NCBI GenBank assembly: GCA_000403475.2
Contig: KE159797.1
Span: 437,144-501,143, forward strand
Reading direction: 5' to 3'
DNA: 64,000 nt
Source of the DNA: Lachnospiraceae bacterium MD308
GTDB taxonomy: Bacteria; Bacillota; Clostridia; Lachnospirales; Lachnospiraceae
In this document: in pieces, positions 35,616-44,014 of the stretch
Layout: every line of letters begins with the position of its first letter
Numbering within the stretch: position 1 is the stretch's first letter
Program-made: the position numbers and the translations under genes
The notes under the pieces: model-generated
What the model saw: only the letters and a program-made list of their open reading frames with translations
Database searches by the model: none
What the model was told of the DNA's origin: nothing

Positions 35616-36281
35616 ATGCATGTGAATAATAAATATTCGTTATCTATTGGACATATGGGTAGATTACGAAAACAAATAATCGTTGGTGCAAGGAATTATC
35701 ATAAGTATTTGGTTAATAAGGTGTTTAAACTTATTTGTGAAGACGGAACAGAGGTTTGTATAAGGTTTCATATTTCTGATTTTAAACATATGACAGGCTT
35801 GTATAGTAATTTAGATGATGTAAGTTTTTATCAGAAATGTGTTTCCGGAAATATTGGTGTTGGAAATATTAATGCAAAACAAAAATATAATTGGAATACA
35901 TTGCGTGTAAAAGGTAATTATACTGAAAAAATCCATGAGTTATTATATAAGGATGGTAAAAAAACATTATTGTTGGAATCATTGGTCACTAATACATATG
36001 TATTTCCTTATGCTGTAATAAATAATTCTAATAATATGTGTGTTGGTTTTGTATCAAATATTAATAGGGCTAGGAGTTTACGAAAAGCAAGTTCATCTGT
36101 GAATTCGTTGTCAAAGAAGTCTATTATTGCAATATTTGCCAAGTCATCTGGAGATGTGAAATATGATGAGTTGGTTTATATTTCAGATTTGTTGAATGTA
36201 TATGAAAAAAATGAAACATTATTAAATCAATTGAGCGATAGTCTTCAAATGAGATTTTTGGAAATTATTACTAGACCATAG
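35616..36281 (+). CDS. PBECR4-like nuclease domain protein
   Basis: 221 residues, strongly AT-rich in codon use compared with its neighbours. The region KVFKLICEDGTEVCIRF, ISDFKHMTGLYSNLDDVSFY and KCVSGNIGVGNI (about 38-88) resembles the PBECR4 domain (phage-Barnase-EndoU-ColicinE5/D-RelE-like nuclease), whose members share an 'F.HLTG' motif followed by a helix starting at 'FY/FF'. These proteins are found on phages and mobile elements, with a predicted RNase fold. The Thr-Leu-rich TLRVKGNYTEKIHELL and C-terminal helices complete it. ATG 35616 follows ACAGGAGAC. Assignment is from recalled family features, so moderate. The gene is preceded by a promoter, RNA and terminator, an arrangement typical of RNA-antitoxin systems. 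Confidence 0.55.
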   Translation: MHVNNKYSLSIGHMGRLRKQIIVGARNYHKYLVNKVFKLICEDGTEVCIRFHISDFKHMTGLYSNLDDVSFYQKCVSGNIGVGNINAKQKYNWNTLRVKGNYTEKIHELLYKDGKKTLLLESLVTNTYVFPYAVINNSNNMCVGFVSNINRARSLRKASSSVNSLSKKSIIAIFAKSSGDVKYDELVYISDLLNVYEKNETLLNQLSDSLQMRFLEIITRP

Positions 36282-36377
36282 ATATTTCTAATATAATTTT
36301 GATAACGAGTACGATAATCAATTTGGCGACTAACCTATATTCGTACATAAAAAATATAGGGATAACCTCCGTAAATC

Positions 36378-36416
36378 AAAAAAGACCTGCGAGTACTGCA
36401 ACAGCACCCATAGGTC
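36378..36416 (-). terminator. terminator of the amino-acid ABC transporter operon
   Basis: On the minus strand GACCT (36416-36412) pairs with AGGTC (36388-36384), with an inner helix GGGTGCT/AGTACTC that pairs fully when G-U pairs are allowed, followed by T6 (A-run 36378-36383). It lies about 100 bases beyond the ATPase stop. The rest of the 36282-36513 gap holds only a weak 8-bp hairpin (36334-36360) after the PBECR4-like gene. Confidence 0.7.
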
Positions 36417-36513
36417 AATCCTCTATATCTTAAATTTTCAAATATTATGTGCCGCTTGTGAGACTATTGGTACATACAACTTTGCAGTACTGCCTCAGAT
36501 CATCCAGATGCCT

Positions 36514-37299
36514 CTACCCTTGCGTAAACCGCGACAAAAACTGCTTTGTCCGCTCTTCCTTCGGATTCTCAAACACCTGCCTTGGGTCCCCCTGCTCCAC
36601 AATAAGTCCTTCATCCATAAAGATGGTATGATCCGCCACGTCCCTTGCAAACGCCATCTCATGAGTCACAATGATCATAGTCGTCTTTTTATCCGACAGC
36701 TCCTTAATTACTCTGAGGACCTCCCCAGTAAGCTCCGGGTCGAGGGCGGATGTAGGCTCATCAAAACAGAGAATATCAGGCGCTAACGCCAGTGCTCTTG
36801 CGATGGCTACCCGCTGCTGCTGGCCGCCGGATAACTGGTGAGGATAGTTCCCCATTCGGTTATCAAGGCCCATCTGAGCCAAAAGCTCCTCAGCCTGTGT
36901 ACGTATCTCCTCATGAATCTCCTTTTTGCGCGCCTTATAGTCCGGCTGTTCGGAGGCGAGAAGTTCCTTCGCCAGCATCACATTGCCAAGCGCCGTGTAC
37001 TGCGGAAAAAGGTTGAAAGACTGGAATACCAGGCCAAAATGCAGCCTCTTTTTGCGAATCGCCGACTCTAACTGAGTGGAAGGATCGCCGGAATCAAAAA
37101 GCGTCTCCGTGCCCACTTTAATTACGCCCTTATCCGGCCGCTCCAAAAAATTCAGACACCGAAGAAGCGTTGTCTTCCCGCTTCCGGAAGAACCGATGAT
37201 GGAAACCGCCTGCCCTTTTTCCAGGGAAAAGCTGATATCCTTTAACACTTCCGTGTGGTTAAAAGATTTGCATATATGTTCTACCTCTAAAATTGCCAT
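36514..37299 (-). CDS. polar amino-acid ABC transporter ATP-binding protein
   Basis: 261 residues, GlnQ/HisP type. Walker A GSSGSGKTTLLRCLNFLE (near 36), Q-loop VFQSFNLFPQYTALGNVMLA, signature LSGGQQQRVAIARALA (near 157) and Walker B ILCFDEPTSALDPELTGEV, H-loop VTHEMAFA; the motif PTSALDPELTGEVL is typical for amino-acid importers. An insertion of about 20 residues lies near 115-135 (KARKKEIHEEIRTQAEEL). It powers uptake together with the permease and binding protein encoded upstream. Spacing to the permease gene is 14 bases. Confidence 0.92.
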   Translation of the reverse strand: MAILEVEHICKSFNHTEVLKDISFSLEKGQAVSIIGSSGSGKTTLLRCLNFLERPDKGVIKVGTETLFDSGDPSTQLESAIRKKRLHFGLVFQSFNLFPQYTALGNVMLAKELLASEQPDYKARKKEIHEEIRTQAEELLAQMGLDNRMGNYPHQLSGGQQQRVAIARALALAPDILCFDEPTSALDPELTGEVLRVIKELSDKKTTMIIVTHEMAFARDVADHTIFMDEGLIVEQGDPRQVFENPKEERTKQFLSRFTQG

Positions 37300-37313
37300 A
37301 ATTTCTTCCCCCG

Positions 37314-38000
37314 TTATCTGAAATAGTTAAGCTTTTCCTCCAGACGGCTCAGCGCAACTGTCAGAATACCGTTGAAGATAAGATAGTAGACAGCCGTGAA
37401 AAACAACGGCCAGATCGCGCCGGATATCCCGTAGGAGCCTTTCATAAATGCCTGCCCTGCCCATATAATCTCCTGCAAAGCAATGATACGGGCAAGCGAA
37501 GTATCTTTCACCAAAGTAATAATCTCGTTGGACATAGGAGGTACGATACGCTTGATCATCTGAAGCAGCGTGACTTTAAAAAATATCTGGCTCTTCGTCA
37601 TGCCAAGCACCAGACCCGCCTCTTCCTGCCCTGCCGGAACGCCCTGGATACCGCCCCTGTAGATCTCGGAGAAATAGCAGGCATAATTCAGGATAAAGGA
37701 TACGGACGCCGCCAGGAATCTCCCGGATTCTCCGCTTCCCCAGATCGGGTTATGGAGCACCAGCCCGGGAAAATAATAAATGATCAGAAGCTGAATCATC
37801 AGAGGAGTTCCCCTGATGATCCAGACAATCAGCTTCGTAAAATAACTCAGCGGCTTAAATCCCGACATGGAGCCAAAAGCGATAACAAGCCCCAGCGGAA
37901 ATGCGCCGATAAGCGTCACAAAAAATAGTTTTAACGTTTGCAGAAAACCGATGTTCAGCGCATGAACAACAATCGGCATCTGTTCCATCATCTGTTCCAT
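37314..38000 (-). CDS. polar amino-acid ABC transporter permease
   Basis: 228 residues of the HisMQ family with five membrane segments. GFLQTLKLFFVTLIGAFPLG, IIRGTPLMIQLLIIYYFPGL and the EAA-type loop FSEIYRGGIQGVPAGQEEAG are characteristic; VPPMSNEIITLVKDTSLARII near 160-180 is strongly conserved. It forms the membrane channel, probably as a homodimer because only one permease gene is present. Located between the binding protein and ATPase genes. Confidence 0.92.
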   Translation of the reverse strand: MEQMMEQMPIVVHALNIGFLQTLKLFFVTLIGAFPLGLVIAFGSMSGFKPLSYFTKLIVWIIRGTPLMIQLLIIYYFPGLVLHNPIWGSGESGRFLAASVSFILNYACYFSEIYRGGIQGVPAGQEEAGLVLGMTKSQIFFKVTLLQMIKRIVPPMSNEIITLVKDTSLARIIALQEIIWAGQAFMKGSYGISGAIWPLFFTAVYYLIFNGILTVALSRLEEKLNYFR

Positions 38001-38018
38001 AATTCATTACCTTAATCT

Positions 38019-38843
38019 TTATTTCTGCTCGATAACTGCTGCCTGAACGCCGTATTTCTCCGCGCACTCCGTCATACTGCCATCTGCGTAGCTGGAGGCA
38101 AAGAACTCATTCAGGGAAGCTGCAAGGTCAGAGCCTTTGCGGAAGCCAACACCGTATTCCTCACTGTTGAGTCCCACTGTGTAGGTAAGATTCTCATAAC
38201 CTGTCCCCTCGCCCACCATAGCTGCAGCCATAAGGGAATCAATAACCGCTGCGTCAGAAGTCCCTGCGGCTACTTCCATCAACGCATCGGACTGTGCTTT
38301 CACCGGCGTACACTCAAGATTAAGCTTAGAAAGTTCCGCCTCTCCTGCACTTCCTGCCTCTGCTGCAAAGGAAAGCCCGGACAGGCTGTCGGTATCCTGA
38401 TATTTATCTGCCTTATCGGAAGGAACGATAACAACCTGCGCATTGTTGCAGTAAGCATTGGAGCACTCCATCGAGCTTGTCACTTCATCTGTCAGCGTCA
38501 TGCCGTTCCATACACAGTCAATCGTCTTTCCCTCAAGCTCCATGATCTTGTTGTCCCAGTCAATCTCCACAAACTCAGCCTCAACTCCAAGGCTCTCTGC
38601 AAAAGCTTTCGCCATATCCGCATCGAACCCGATCCACTCTCCGCCGTCATCCTTGAAATCCATCGGTTCAAAGTCAGTGATCCCTACGACTAATTTCCCC
38701 TTATCCTTTACATAAGCCATATCGCTCTCATCCGAGCTCCCGGCCTCAGAGCCGGAATCAGACTTAGAATCACCGCTGCCGCCGCATGCTGCCAAAGACA
38801 CTGTCATCATTAAAGTCAACATTAATACAATTAATTTTTTCAT
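38019..38843 (-). CDS. amino-acid ABC transporter substrate-binding lipoprotein
   Basis: Start at the second ATG (38843), which has AGGAG 9 bases upstream; the first, at 38849, is too close. About 274 residues. Lipoprotein signal: KKLIVLMLTLMMTVSLAACGGSG with lipobox LAAC, then a Ser/Asp/Glu linker and SBP_bac_3 domain: KGKLVVGITDFEPMDFKDDG (near 50), WIGFDADMAKAFAESLG (near 70) and GKTIDCVWNGMTLT. The KLVVGI and GFDADMAKA elements are typical of family 3 amino-acid binding proteins. The specific amino acid is unclear. It is the first gene of a three-gene operon with a good promoter. Confidence 0.92.
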   Translation of the reverse strand: MKKLIVLMLTLMMTVSLAACGGSGDSKSDSGSEAGSSDESDMAYVKDKGKLVVGITDFEPMDFKDDGGEWIGFDADMAKAFAESLGVEAEFVEIDWDNKIMELEGKTIDCVWNGMTLTDEVTSSMECSNAYCNNAQVVIVPSDKADKYQDTDSLSGLSFAAEAGSAGEAELSKLNLECTPVKAQSDALMEVAAGTSDAAVIDSLMAAAMVGEGTGYENLTYTVGLNSEEYGVGFRKGSDLAASLNEFFASSYADGSMTECAEKYGVQAAVIEQK

Positions 38844-38888
38844 AAACATATTCTCCTCAGATTTATCTTGGTATTTTTCTACGGTACA

Positions 38889-38917
38889 ATGTTACCAATT
38901 TACCAGAATAAAGTCAA
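38889..38917 (-). promoter_or_regulatory. promoter of the amino-acid ABC transporter operon
   Basis: On the minus strand TTGACT (38917-38912), 17 bases, TAACAT (38894-38889), about 45 bases upstream of the binding-protein start. Optimal spacing and a good -35. Confidence 0.65.
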
Positions 38918-38941
38918 CAAGAAAATAATGTTTTTTTCGCC

Positions 38942-39478
38942 CTACGCCGTCTTGCTGCGCCCGTTTGCAATCTGCTTTACGTCCGGGACCATAAGCAATA
39001 CAGGGTACAATACCACGCCAAGGATCAGGCCGCTTATCCCTTGAACAAAGTTAGCCGGCACACTCGCCGCCGCTGCCGCCGCTCCGTAGAGCATAGTCTC
39101 ACACAGGAAATATCCTCCCGCAACCAGTATGATATCTCCCACGCCTCCAAGAATCACCGCCGCATAACGGCTCTTAGGCTTTTTCCCGATTTTCTTATAT
39201 ATAGTTCCCGCCAAAAAAGCAACTGCACCCTTGATTATGAACGTAATCGGCACATAGAGAAAATACGCGCCGAGCAAATCCGCCATGGCAGAACCAATGC
39301 CTGCCGACAGAAGCCCCCACCCAGGCCCAAGGATTACCCCCGACAGAATGACCAGCGCATCACCCGGGTGGATATACCCGTTTGTGCCCGGTGTCGGAAT
39401 GCGGATGGACATCGTAGCGACACACGTCAAAGCAGCAAAAAGCGCAGCCATGACCAGTTTTTTCAGATTGGAATTCAT
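38942..39478 (-). CDS. ECF transporter S component (substrate-binding membrane subunit)
   Basis: 178 residues with about five to six hydrophobic helices. IRIPTPGTNGYIHPGDALVILSG near 26-48 and GLLSAGIGSAMADLLGAYFLYVP near 55-77 match the ECF S components of the riboflavin-transporter-like Pfam family (ECF-ribofla_trS). S components bind a vitamin or cofactor precursor and share a common EcfAA'T energy module that is encoded elsewhere. The substrate is not evident, and the neighbours (an amino-acid importer and dihydroxyacetone kinase) give no clear hint. Probably its own transcription unit. Confidence 0.8.
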   Translation of the reverse strand: MNSNLKKLVMAALFAALTCVATMSIRIPTPGTNGYIHPGDALVILSGVILGPGWGLLSAGIGSAMADLLGAYFLYVPITFIIKGAVAFLAGTIYKKIGKKPKSRYAAVILGGVGDIILVAGGYFLCETMLYGAAAAAASVPANFVQGISGLILGVVLYPVLLMVPDVKQIANGRSKTA

Positions 39479-39601
39479 AATTAATACCTCTTTTCTTTCC
39501 AGTATCTTTTTGATTTCCCATACTGTATAACAAATTTGGCATGAATAAAATAGCCAATATCATCCAATTCAACCAGTCCAGTTTGCTGCGCTGTCTAAAT
39601 T

Positions 39602-41350
39602 TTATATTTTATCCTCTACAAATTCCCGCATTCCCTGCAGAATCAGCCACACCGAAGTAGCTCCTGCATCCTGATATCCGATGGCTCTCTCCATCAGCGA
39701 TTTGGCACGCCCGAATTTGGCCTGATACTTTTTCGTATCCTCGACTCCCTTCGCTGCCGCCTCCTCCGCCGCCTGAAGCATAGCAAGAAGGCCCTTTCCA
39801 TAATTTTCTTCCATAGCCGCAACCGCCGGAACCAACGCATCTACCATAGTCTTATCGCCTACCTCGGCCTTTCCTCTCTCCTGGATGGCTGCAAGACTTT
39901 TTCTCTCCATCTCTGCAAGGTCTTTTGCAGTCAATGCGCCTGACGCTTCCATCCCTTTTGCACCCGCAAGATAGAGACTTCCGAAGATGACGCCCGACGC
40001 ACCGCCCATAGACAGGAGCATAGCTTTTCCTGCCGCCTCAAAGACAGCATATACATTCTCTTCCTCCTCCATCTTAAGAAGCTTTTTTCTGGCCTTCTGC
40101 ATACCGCCCGCCATACCGATTCCATGGTCGCCGTCTCCGATCGCACTGTCAATCTCTGTCAAATAAGGCTTTTTTGCGATAATCTTGTCTGCGATGTAGA
40201 TAAGCATATTTCTGGCGTCCGCCGCACTAAGCTCCGTCAGGACGCCCTCCTTGCTCCTTACTATCTCTGCCGCTTCTATGTCATTTTCATCAAACTCCGG
40301 CTCCTCTGCCGATACAACGCTGTCTTCTGTGTCCGCAAAGGATGCCCCGGTCAATTCGCCCTTTGCGTAGAACGGACAGTAACAGGGCATATCGTAATAA
40401 CCCTTAAGCTCTTCATCCAGTTTAAACAAAGTGATGGAAAAGCCGCCCATCTCCTGGCTGGTGCAATAGCTGTTGAGGTCTGCATCATGTACCTTGATCC
40501 CGTCCTTGTCAAGAAGCTTTTTCACCTTGCGGTAAGCAATCGCAAGCTCCGTGATGGTTGTAGAGCCAAGGCCGTTTACCAGCACGCATACCTCGTCGCC
40601 TGCCTGAATCCCAGCGTCCTCCATAATCTGTCCATACATCTTCTCTACCAGCACATCCGCATCCTGCCATGTGGTACGCAGCACGCCTCTTTCCCCGTGA
40701 AGCCCCATACCATACTCAATCTCACCCTCCGGCAGCTCAAAAATCGGCTTGTCTATACCCGGAAGCTGGGCCGGTGCCGTGGCAACTCCGATGGTTTTCG
40801 TGTTATCCCTTGCCTTCTCCGTCACTTTTGTCACCTCTTCAAGAGACAGCCCCGCGTCACATGCCGCTCCGGCAACCTTGATGACAAATACGTCTCCCGC
40901 AATCCCCCGGCGGTCCTCGATTCTGTCCTTCGGTGCAGACGCCACGTCATCCCACACGCGCACATGGGCAGTGGGGATTCCTTCATCATTTAAGAACTCC
41001 TCTCCCATGTCAAAATTAAGGTTGTCCCCCGCGTAGCAGCCGTAGACAAAGATAACGCCTTTCCCCTGATTAACTGCCTTGCCTGTCTCATAGACGGTGT
41101 TCGGGTCCGGCGACGCGAAGATATTCCCGCAGGCAGCCGCATCTGCAAGACCCTTCCCGACGAATCCGGAGAACATCGGCTCATGACCGCTGCCGCCGCC
41201 GATCACAAGAGCGACCTTGTCTTTTCTCCTCTGCCTGAGAATAACGCCGTTTACCTCCGGATGCTTCTCGTAGTATCTCCCGTAGGCGCTGATGTAACCT
41301 TCCATCATCTCTGATACGACATTATCCGGTGAATTGATAATTTTTCTCAT
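39602..41350 (-). CDS. dihydroxyacetone kinase, fused DhaK-DhaL domains
   Basis: 582 residues from the ATG at 41350 (MRKIINSPDNVVSEMMEGY); the frame continues to 41395 without a good site. DhaK domain (1-330): GGGSGHEPMFSGFVGKGL near 48-65 and the substrate His of GMGLHGERGVL near 214-222. Linker about 345-375. DhaL domain (375-582): DSAIGDGDHGIGMAGG, the Mg-ATP-binding Asp cluster, and SMGGASGVIFGSLYLAGA. The fusion is characteristic of ATP-dependent kinases, in contrast to PEP-dependent DhaKLM. It phosphorylates dihydroxyacetone (or D-glyceraldehyde) to triose phosphate. It lies 112 bases behind lplA on the same strand and probably belongs to the DeoR-controlled cluster. Confidence 0.92.
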   Translation of the reverse strand: MRKIINSPDNVVSEMMEGYISAYGRYYEKHPEVNGVILRQRRKDKVALVIGGGSGHEPMFSGFVGKGLADAAACGNIFASPDPNTVYETGKAVNQGKGVIFVYGCYAGDNLNFDMGEEFLNDEGIPTAHVRVWDDVASAPKDRIEDRRGIAGDVFVIKVAGAACDAGLSLEEVTKVTEKARDNTKTIGVATAPAQLPGIDKPIFELPEGEIEYGMGLHGERGVLRTTWQDADVLVEKMYGQIMEDAGIQAGDEVCVLVNGLGSTTITELAIAYRKVKKLLDKDGIKVHDADLNSYCTSQEMGGFSITLFKLDEELKGYYDMPCYCPFYAKGELTGASFADTEDSVVSAEEPEFDENDIEAAEIVRSKEGVLTELSAADARNMLIYIADKIIAKKPYLTEIDSAIGDGDHGIGMAGGMQKARKKLLKMEEEENVYAVFEAAGKAMLLSMGGASGVIFGSLYLAGAKGMEASGALTAKDLAEMERKSLAAIQERGKAEVGDKTMVDALVPAVAAMEENYGKGLLAMLQAAEEAAAKGVEDTKKYQAKFGRAKSLMERAIGYQDAGATSVWLILQGMREFVEDKI

Positions 41351-41462
41351 TGCTCTACCTCTCTTCACTGATTTTTTATACCATAATTGTATCACGTTCC
41401 AAATATTTTGAAAATTAGTTTCTATAAATTTCGTAATTAATTTAGTTAAATTTATCTAATAT

Positions 41463-42458
41463 TTAGAGACAAATGACGGAAGCCACCTCATGTCCGCCAA
41501 TTGTACCGAAGTAATCGAACAGCGGGAAATGCTTCAGGACTTCGAGAACATCCTCGTACCTGTACCTTGTACCCACAAGCCCGTCCGCAATCTCCTCCAC
41601 CGGTCGAAGCGCCATAAAATCACCACAAATCCTGCATTTCTCAATCTTTCCGCCGCGGATATCCATGTACGCCTCCACCGTACCGCCGTCAAACCTCTTA
41701 CAATTATGTGCCGTGTATTTCATAGAAGCCCCGTAATTCCACTCCCAGGAATCATACTTTTCATGCTTAAGTTTTTGGATTTCCTGCTGCTTATTTTTTA
41801 CTAAATCTTTCGTGTGAAGAATCTGATATTTCCCGTCCTGCAAGAAAGCTTTTACCAGACATTCCTTAAGCTGTAAAAGCCCCATATCCTCACTCAGATA
41901 ATCTTTCAGGTTCCCGACCCTGCTCCTTACCGACTTCACCGCCCTGGAGCTGTATTTCTCCGGCCTTACTCGAAGGCTCCTATCCAGCCGGGACAAATCC
42001 GAGTCAAACAGGAGGCATCCGTGGTAAAGCATCCTGTTTCCGCAGATCCTCTGAGCCGTCCCCGAGATTTTTTTCCCGTCTATAAGAATATCATTCTTCC
42101 CGCCAAACTCTGCCCTCACGCCAAGGCTTCTTAACGCCTCCACCGCCGCGTCCGCAAATTCCTGCATACTGCCGCCCGGCTCATAGTCCGCAATAAAAGA
42201 ATAGTTAAGATTTCCCAAATCATGGTACACCGCACCGCCGCCGGTAGTCCTTCGCACCACTTTAATCCCCTGCTCCCTGGTATAATCCTGGTCAATCTCC
42301 TCCGGCAGATTTTGATGCCGTCCGATTATGATTGCATTGTCATTCTGCCACAGCATCACAATCCTGCCCTCTGTAAAGTGCAAAAGAAGATATTCCTCCA
42401 GCGCCAGATTATAAACCGGGTCTGTGGATTCATTGACAATCAGATAATTATTCTTCAT
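41463..42458 (-). CDS. lplA: lipoate--protein ligase A
   Basis: 331 residues of the biotin/lipoate ligase family. Lipoate-binding elements are ENDNAIIIGRHQN (near 37-49), RRTTGGGAVYHDLGNLNYSF (near 71-90) and the catalytic Lys in DILIDGKKISGTAQR (near 124-138). A C-terminal accessory domain (about 245-331) is present. It attaches free lipoate, via lipoyl-AMP, to lipoyl domains; the E2 protein encoded in the same cluster is the obvious target. The start overlaps the FGGY kinase gene by 11 bases, which supports co-translation. Confidence 0.92.
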   Translation of the reverse strand: MKNNYLIVNESTDPVYNLALEEYLLLHFTEGRIVMLWQNDNAIIIGRHQNLPEEIDQDYTREQGIKVVRRTTGGGAVYHDLGNLNYSFIADYEPGGSMQEFADAAVEALRSLGVRAEFGGKNDILIDGKKISGTAQRICGNRMLYHGCLLFDSDLSRLDRSLRVRPEKYSSRAVKSVRSRVGNLKDYLSEDMGLLQLKECLVKAFLQDGKYQILHTKDLVKNKQQEIQKLKHEKYDSWEWNYGASMKYTAHNCKRFDGGTVEAYMDIRGGKIEKCRICGDFMALRPVEEIADGLVGTRYRYEDVLEVLKHFPLFDYFGTIGGHEVASVICL

Positions 42459-43998
42459 ATCTTTTTACCACCCGGTACAAATCTGCAAAATCTTCCCTTA
42501 GATGCTCGTAAAGTCTGTGGTATATCTCAAAATACTCCATATACATCTCATGGGCCTTCTCATCCGGCTCCATATAGTCAATGTAATTCACCTTCTCTTT
42601 CGCAATAGAGAAATCCTTCCACACCCCTGCCGATACTCCCGCCAGAATCGCATCGCCGTAAGGCGCTCCCACACGGTTTTCCACAAATGCGGTAGGCACA
42701 TTGAACACATCCGTGATAATTCTCCGCCACAACCTGCTCTTAGCGCCGCCCTCATTCAGAATAATCGGAGCATTTGCCCGGATTCCCTTCTCAAGCATCA
42801 GACGGTAATTGTCATAGAGGGCATAAGCAACGCCTTCCATAAATGCGCGGATCAGATGCCCCTTCGTATGGCGGGCTGACAATCCGAACACCGTCCCTCT
42901 CGCTTTTGCATCCCACAGCACCGTCCGCTCTCCTGCAAGATAAGGGAGTACCAGCAGCCCTTCACTCCCTGCCGGAACCTTTTCTGCCTCTCTGTTCATG
43001 ATGTCATAGACATCCATATCTTTTGTAAGCTTTGCTGTCTCCTGCTCCATCTGGCAAAAATTATCCCTCAGATACCTGAGCACCTGCCCGCCGGTGAGCA
43101 CCACGGCGATAGAGATAAAATCATTGCAGGAATTGGTAGTATAGGCGTCATTGCACACAAGGTCAATAAATTCCCTGCTGTCGTTGACGACACCCATAAC
43201 TCCGCATGTCCCAAGGTTAATCTGAACGTCTCCCGGGGAAATCGCACCTCCGCCAACGAATCCCGCATTGCAGTCCACTTGTCCCGCGCATACCGGAATG
43301 CCTTCTATAAGCCCCAGCTCCTTCGCAGCTTCTTTTGTTACTCTCCCCACGATTTCTTCACACGGATACAGCTCAGGCATAAGTTCCATATCAATCCCCA
43401 GCTTTTCCATAAGCTCTCTGTCGAACTCTTTTTTGCGGATGTCGTAAGCGACTCCCCAGAAGCCTCCGTGGGAATAGCTCATCGCTGCCTTTCCCGTCAT
43501 CTTAAACCGCACATACCCGTCTATGGTAAGTGTCTTCCAGATTCTTTGGTAATCCCGGGGACGGTTCTCCTTCTCCCACATGATATTGACCATGGTAGGG
43601 TAATCTTCTATCCGGTTTCCATTTACAGCAAATATCTCATCCACACCGATATATTCCCTAAGCCATTCCACCTGGCTGACTGCGCGCCTGTCCATAAGGT
43701 TATAGGCGCGGTTGATGGGACTGCCGTCCCGGTCAATCATCACCAGGCAAGGCTGTGCCGAGGATATCCCTATTCCGCATATTTTCTCAGGGGAAACGCC
43801 TGATCTGTCCAGGCATTCCCTGATTGTATCGCAGGCGAGTGTCCAGTAGTTCCCGGCGTCATGCTCCGACCACCCGGGCTTGTCTGTATAGATGGGATAC
43901 TCACGGAAGGAGTAGGCAAGCACATCTGCATTTTCATCAATAATACATGCCTTCCCGCCGCCTGTTCCGTAATCAAGACCAATCATATACCGCTCCAT
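42448..43998 (-). CDS. FGGY-family carbohydrate kinase
   Basis: 516 residues, two-domain FGGY kinase like xylulokinase or ribulokinase. N-terminal GLDYGTGGGKACIIDE (phosphate loop) and the FGGY_N segment CGIGISSAQPCLVMIDRDG; C-terminal GTCGVMGVVNDS, then MEGVAYALYDNYRLML and GGAKSRLWRRIITDVFNVP with GAPYGDAILAG, matching the FGGY_C signature. It phosphorylates a ketose, deoxyketose or polyol; specificity cannot be read. Located between lpdA and lplA. If the E1 enzyme acts on a phosphorylated substrate, this kinase should act first. Confidence 0.9.
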   Translation of the reverse strand: MERYMIGLDYGTGGGKACIIDENADVLAYSFREYPIYTDKPGWSEHDAGNYWTLACDTIRECLDRSGVSPEKICGIGISSAQPCLVMIDRDGSPINRAYNLMDRRAVSQVEWLREYIGVDEIFAVNGNRIEDYPTMVNIMWEKENRPRDYQRIWKTLTIDGYVRFKMTGKAAMSYSHGGFWGVAYDIRKKEFDRELMEKLGIDMELMPELYPCEEIVGRVTKEAAKELGLIEGIPVCAGQVDCNAGFVGGGAISPGDVQINLGTCGVMGVVNDSREFIDLVCNDAYTTNSCNDFISIAVVLTGGQVLRYLRDNFCQMEQETAKLTKDMDVYDIMNREAEKVPAGSEGLLVLPYLAGERTVLWDAKARGTVFGLSARHTKGHLIRAFMEGVAYALYDNYRLMLEKGIRANAPIILNEGGAKSRLWRRIITDVFNVPTAFVENRVGAPYGDAILAGVSAGVWKDFSIAKEKVNYIDYMEPDEKAHEMYMEYFEIYHRLYEHLREDFADLYRVVKRYEE

Positions 43999-44014
43999 AA
44001 ACTTCCTCCTTATC

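Noticed and set aside
40124-40993. 289-codon frame antisense to the dihydroxyacetone kinase gene
   Set aside because: Shadow of a conserved gene in the opposite strand; no start signals or recognisable domains.
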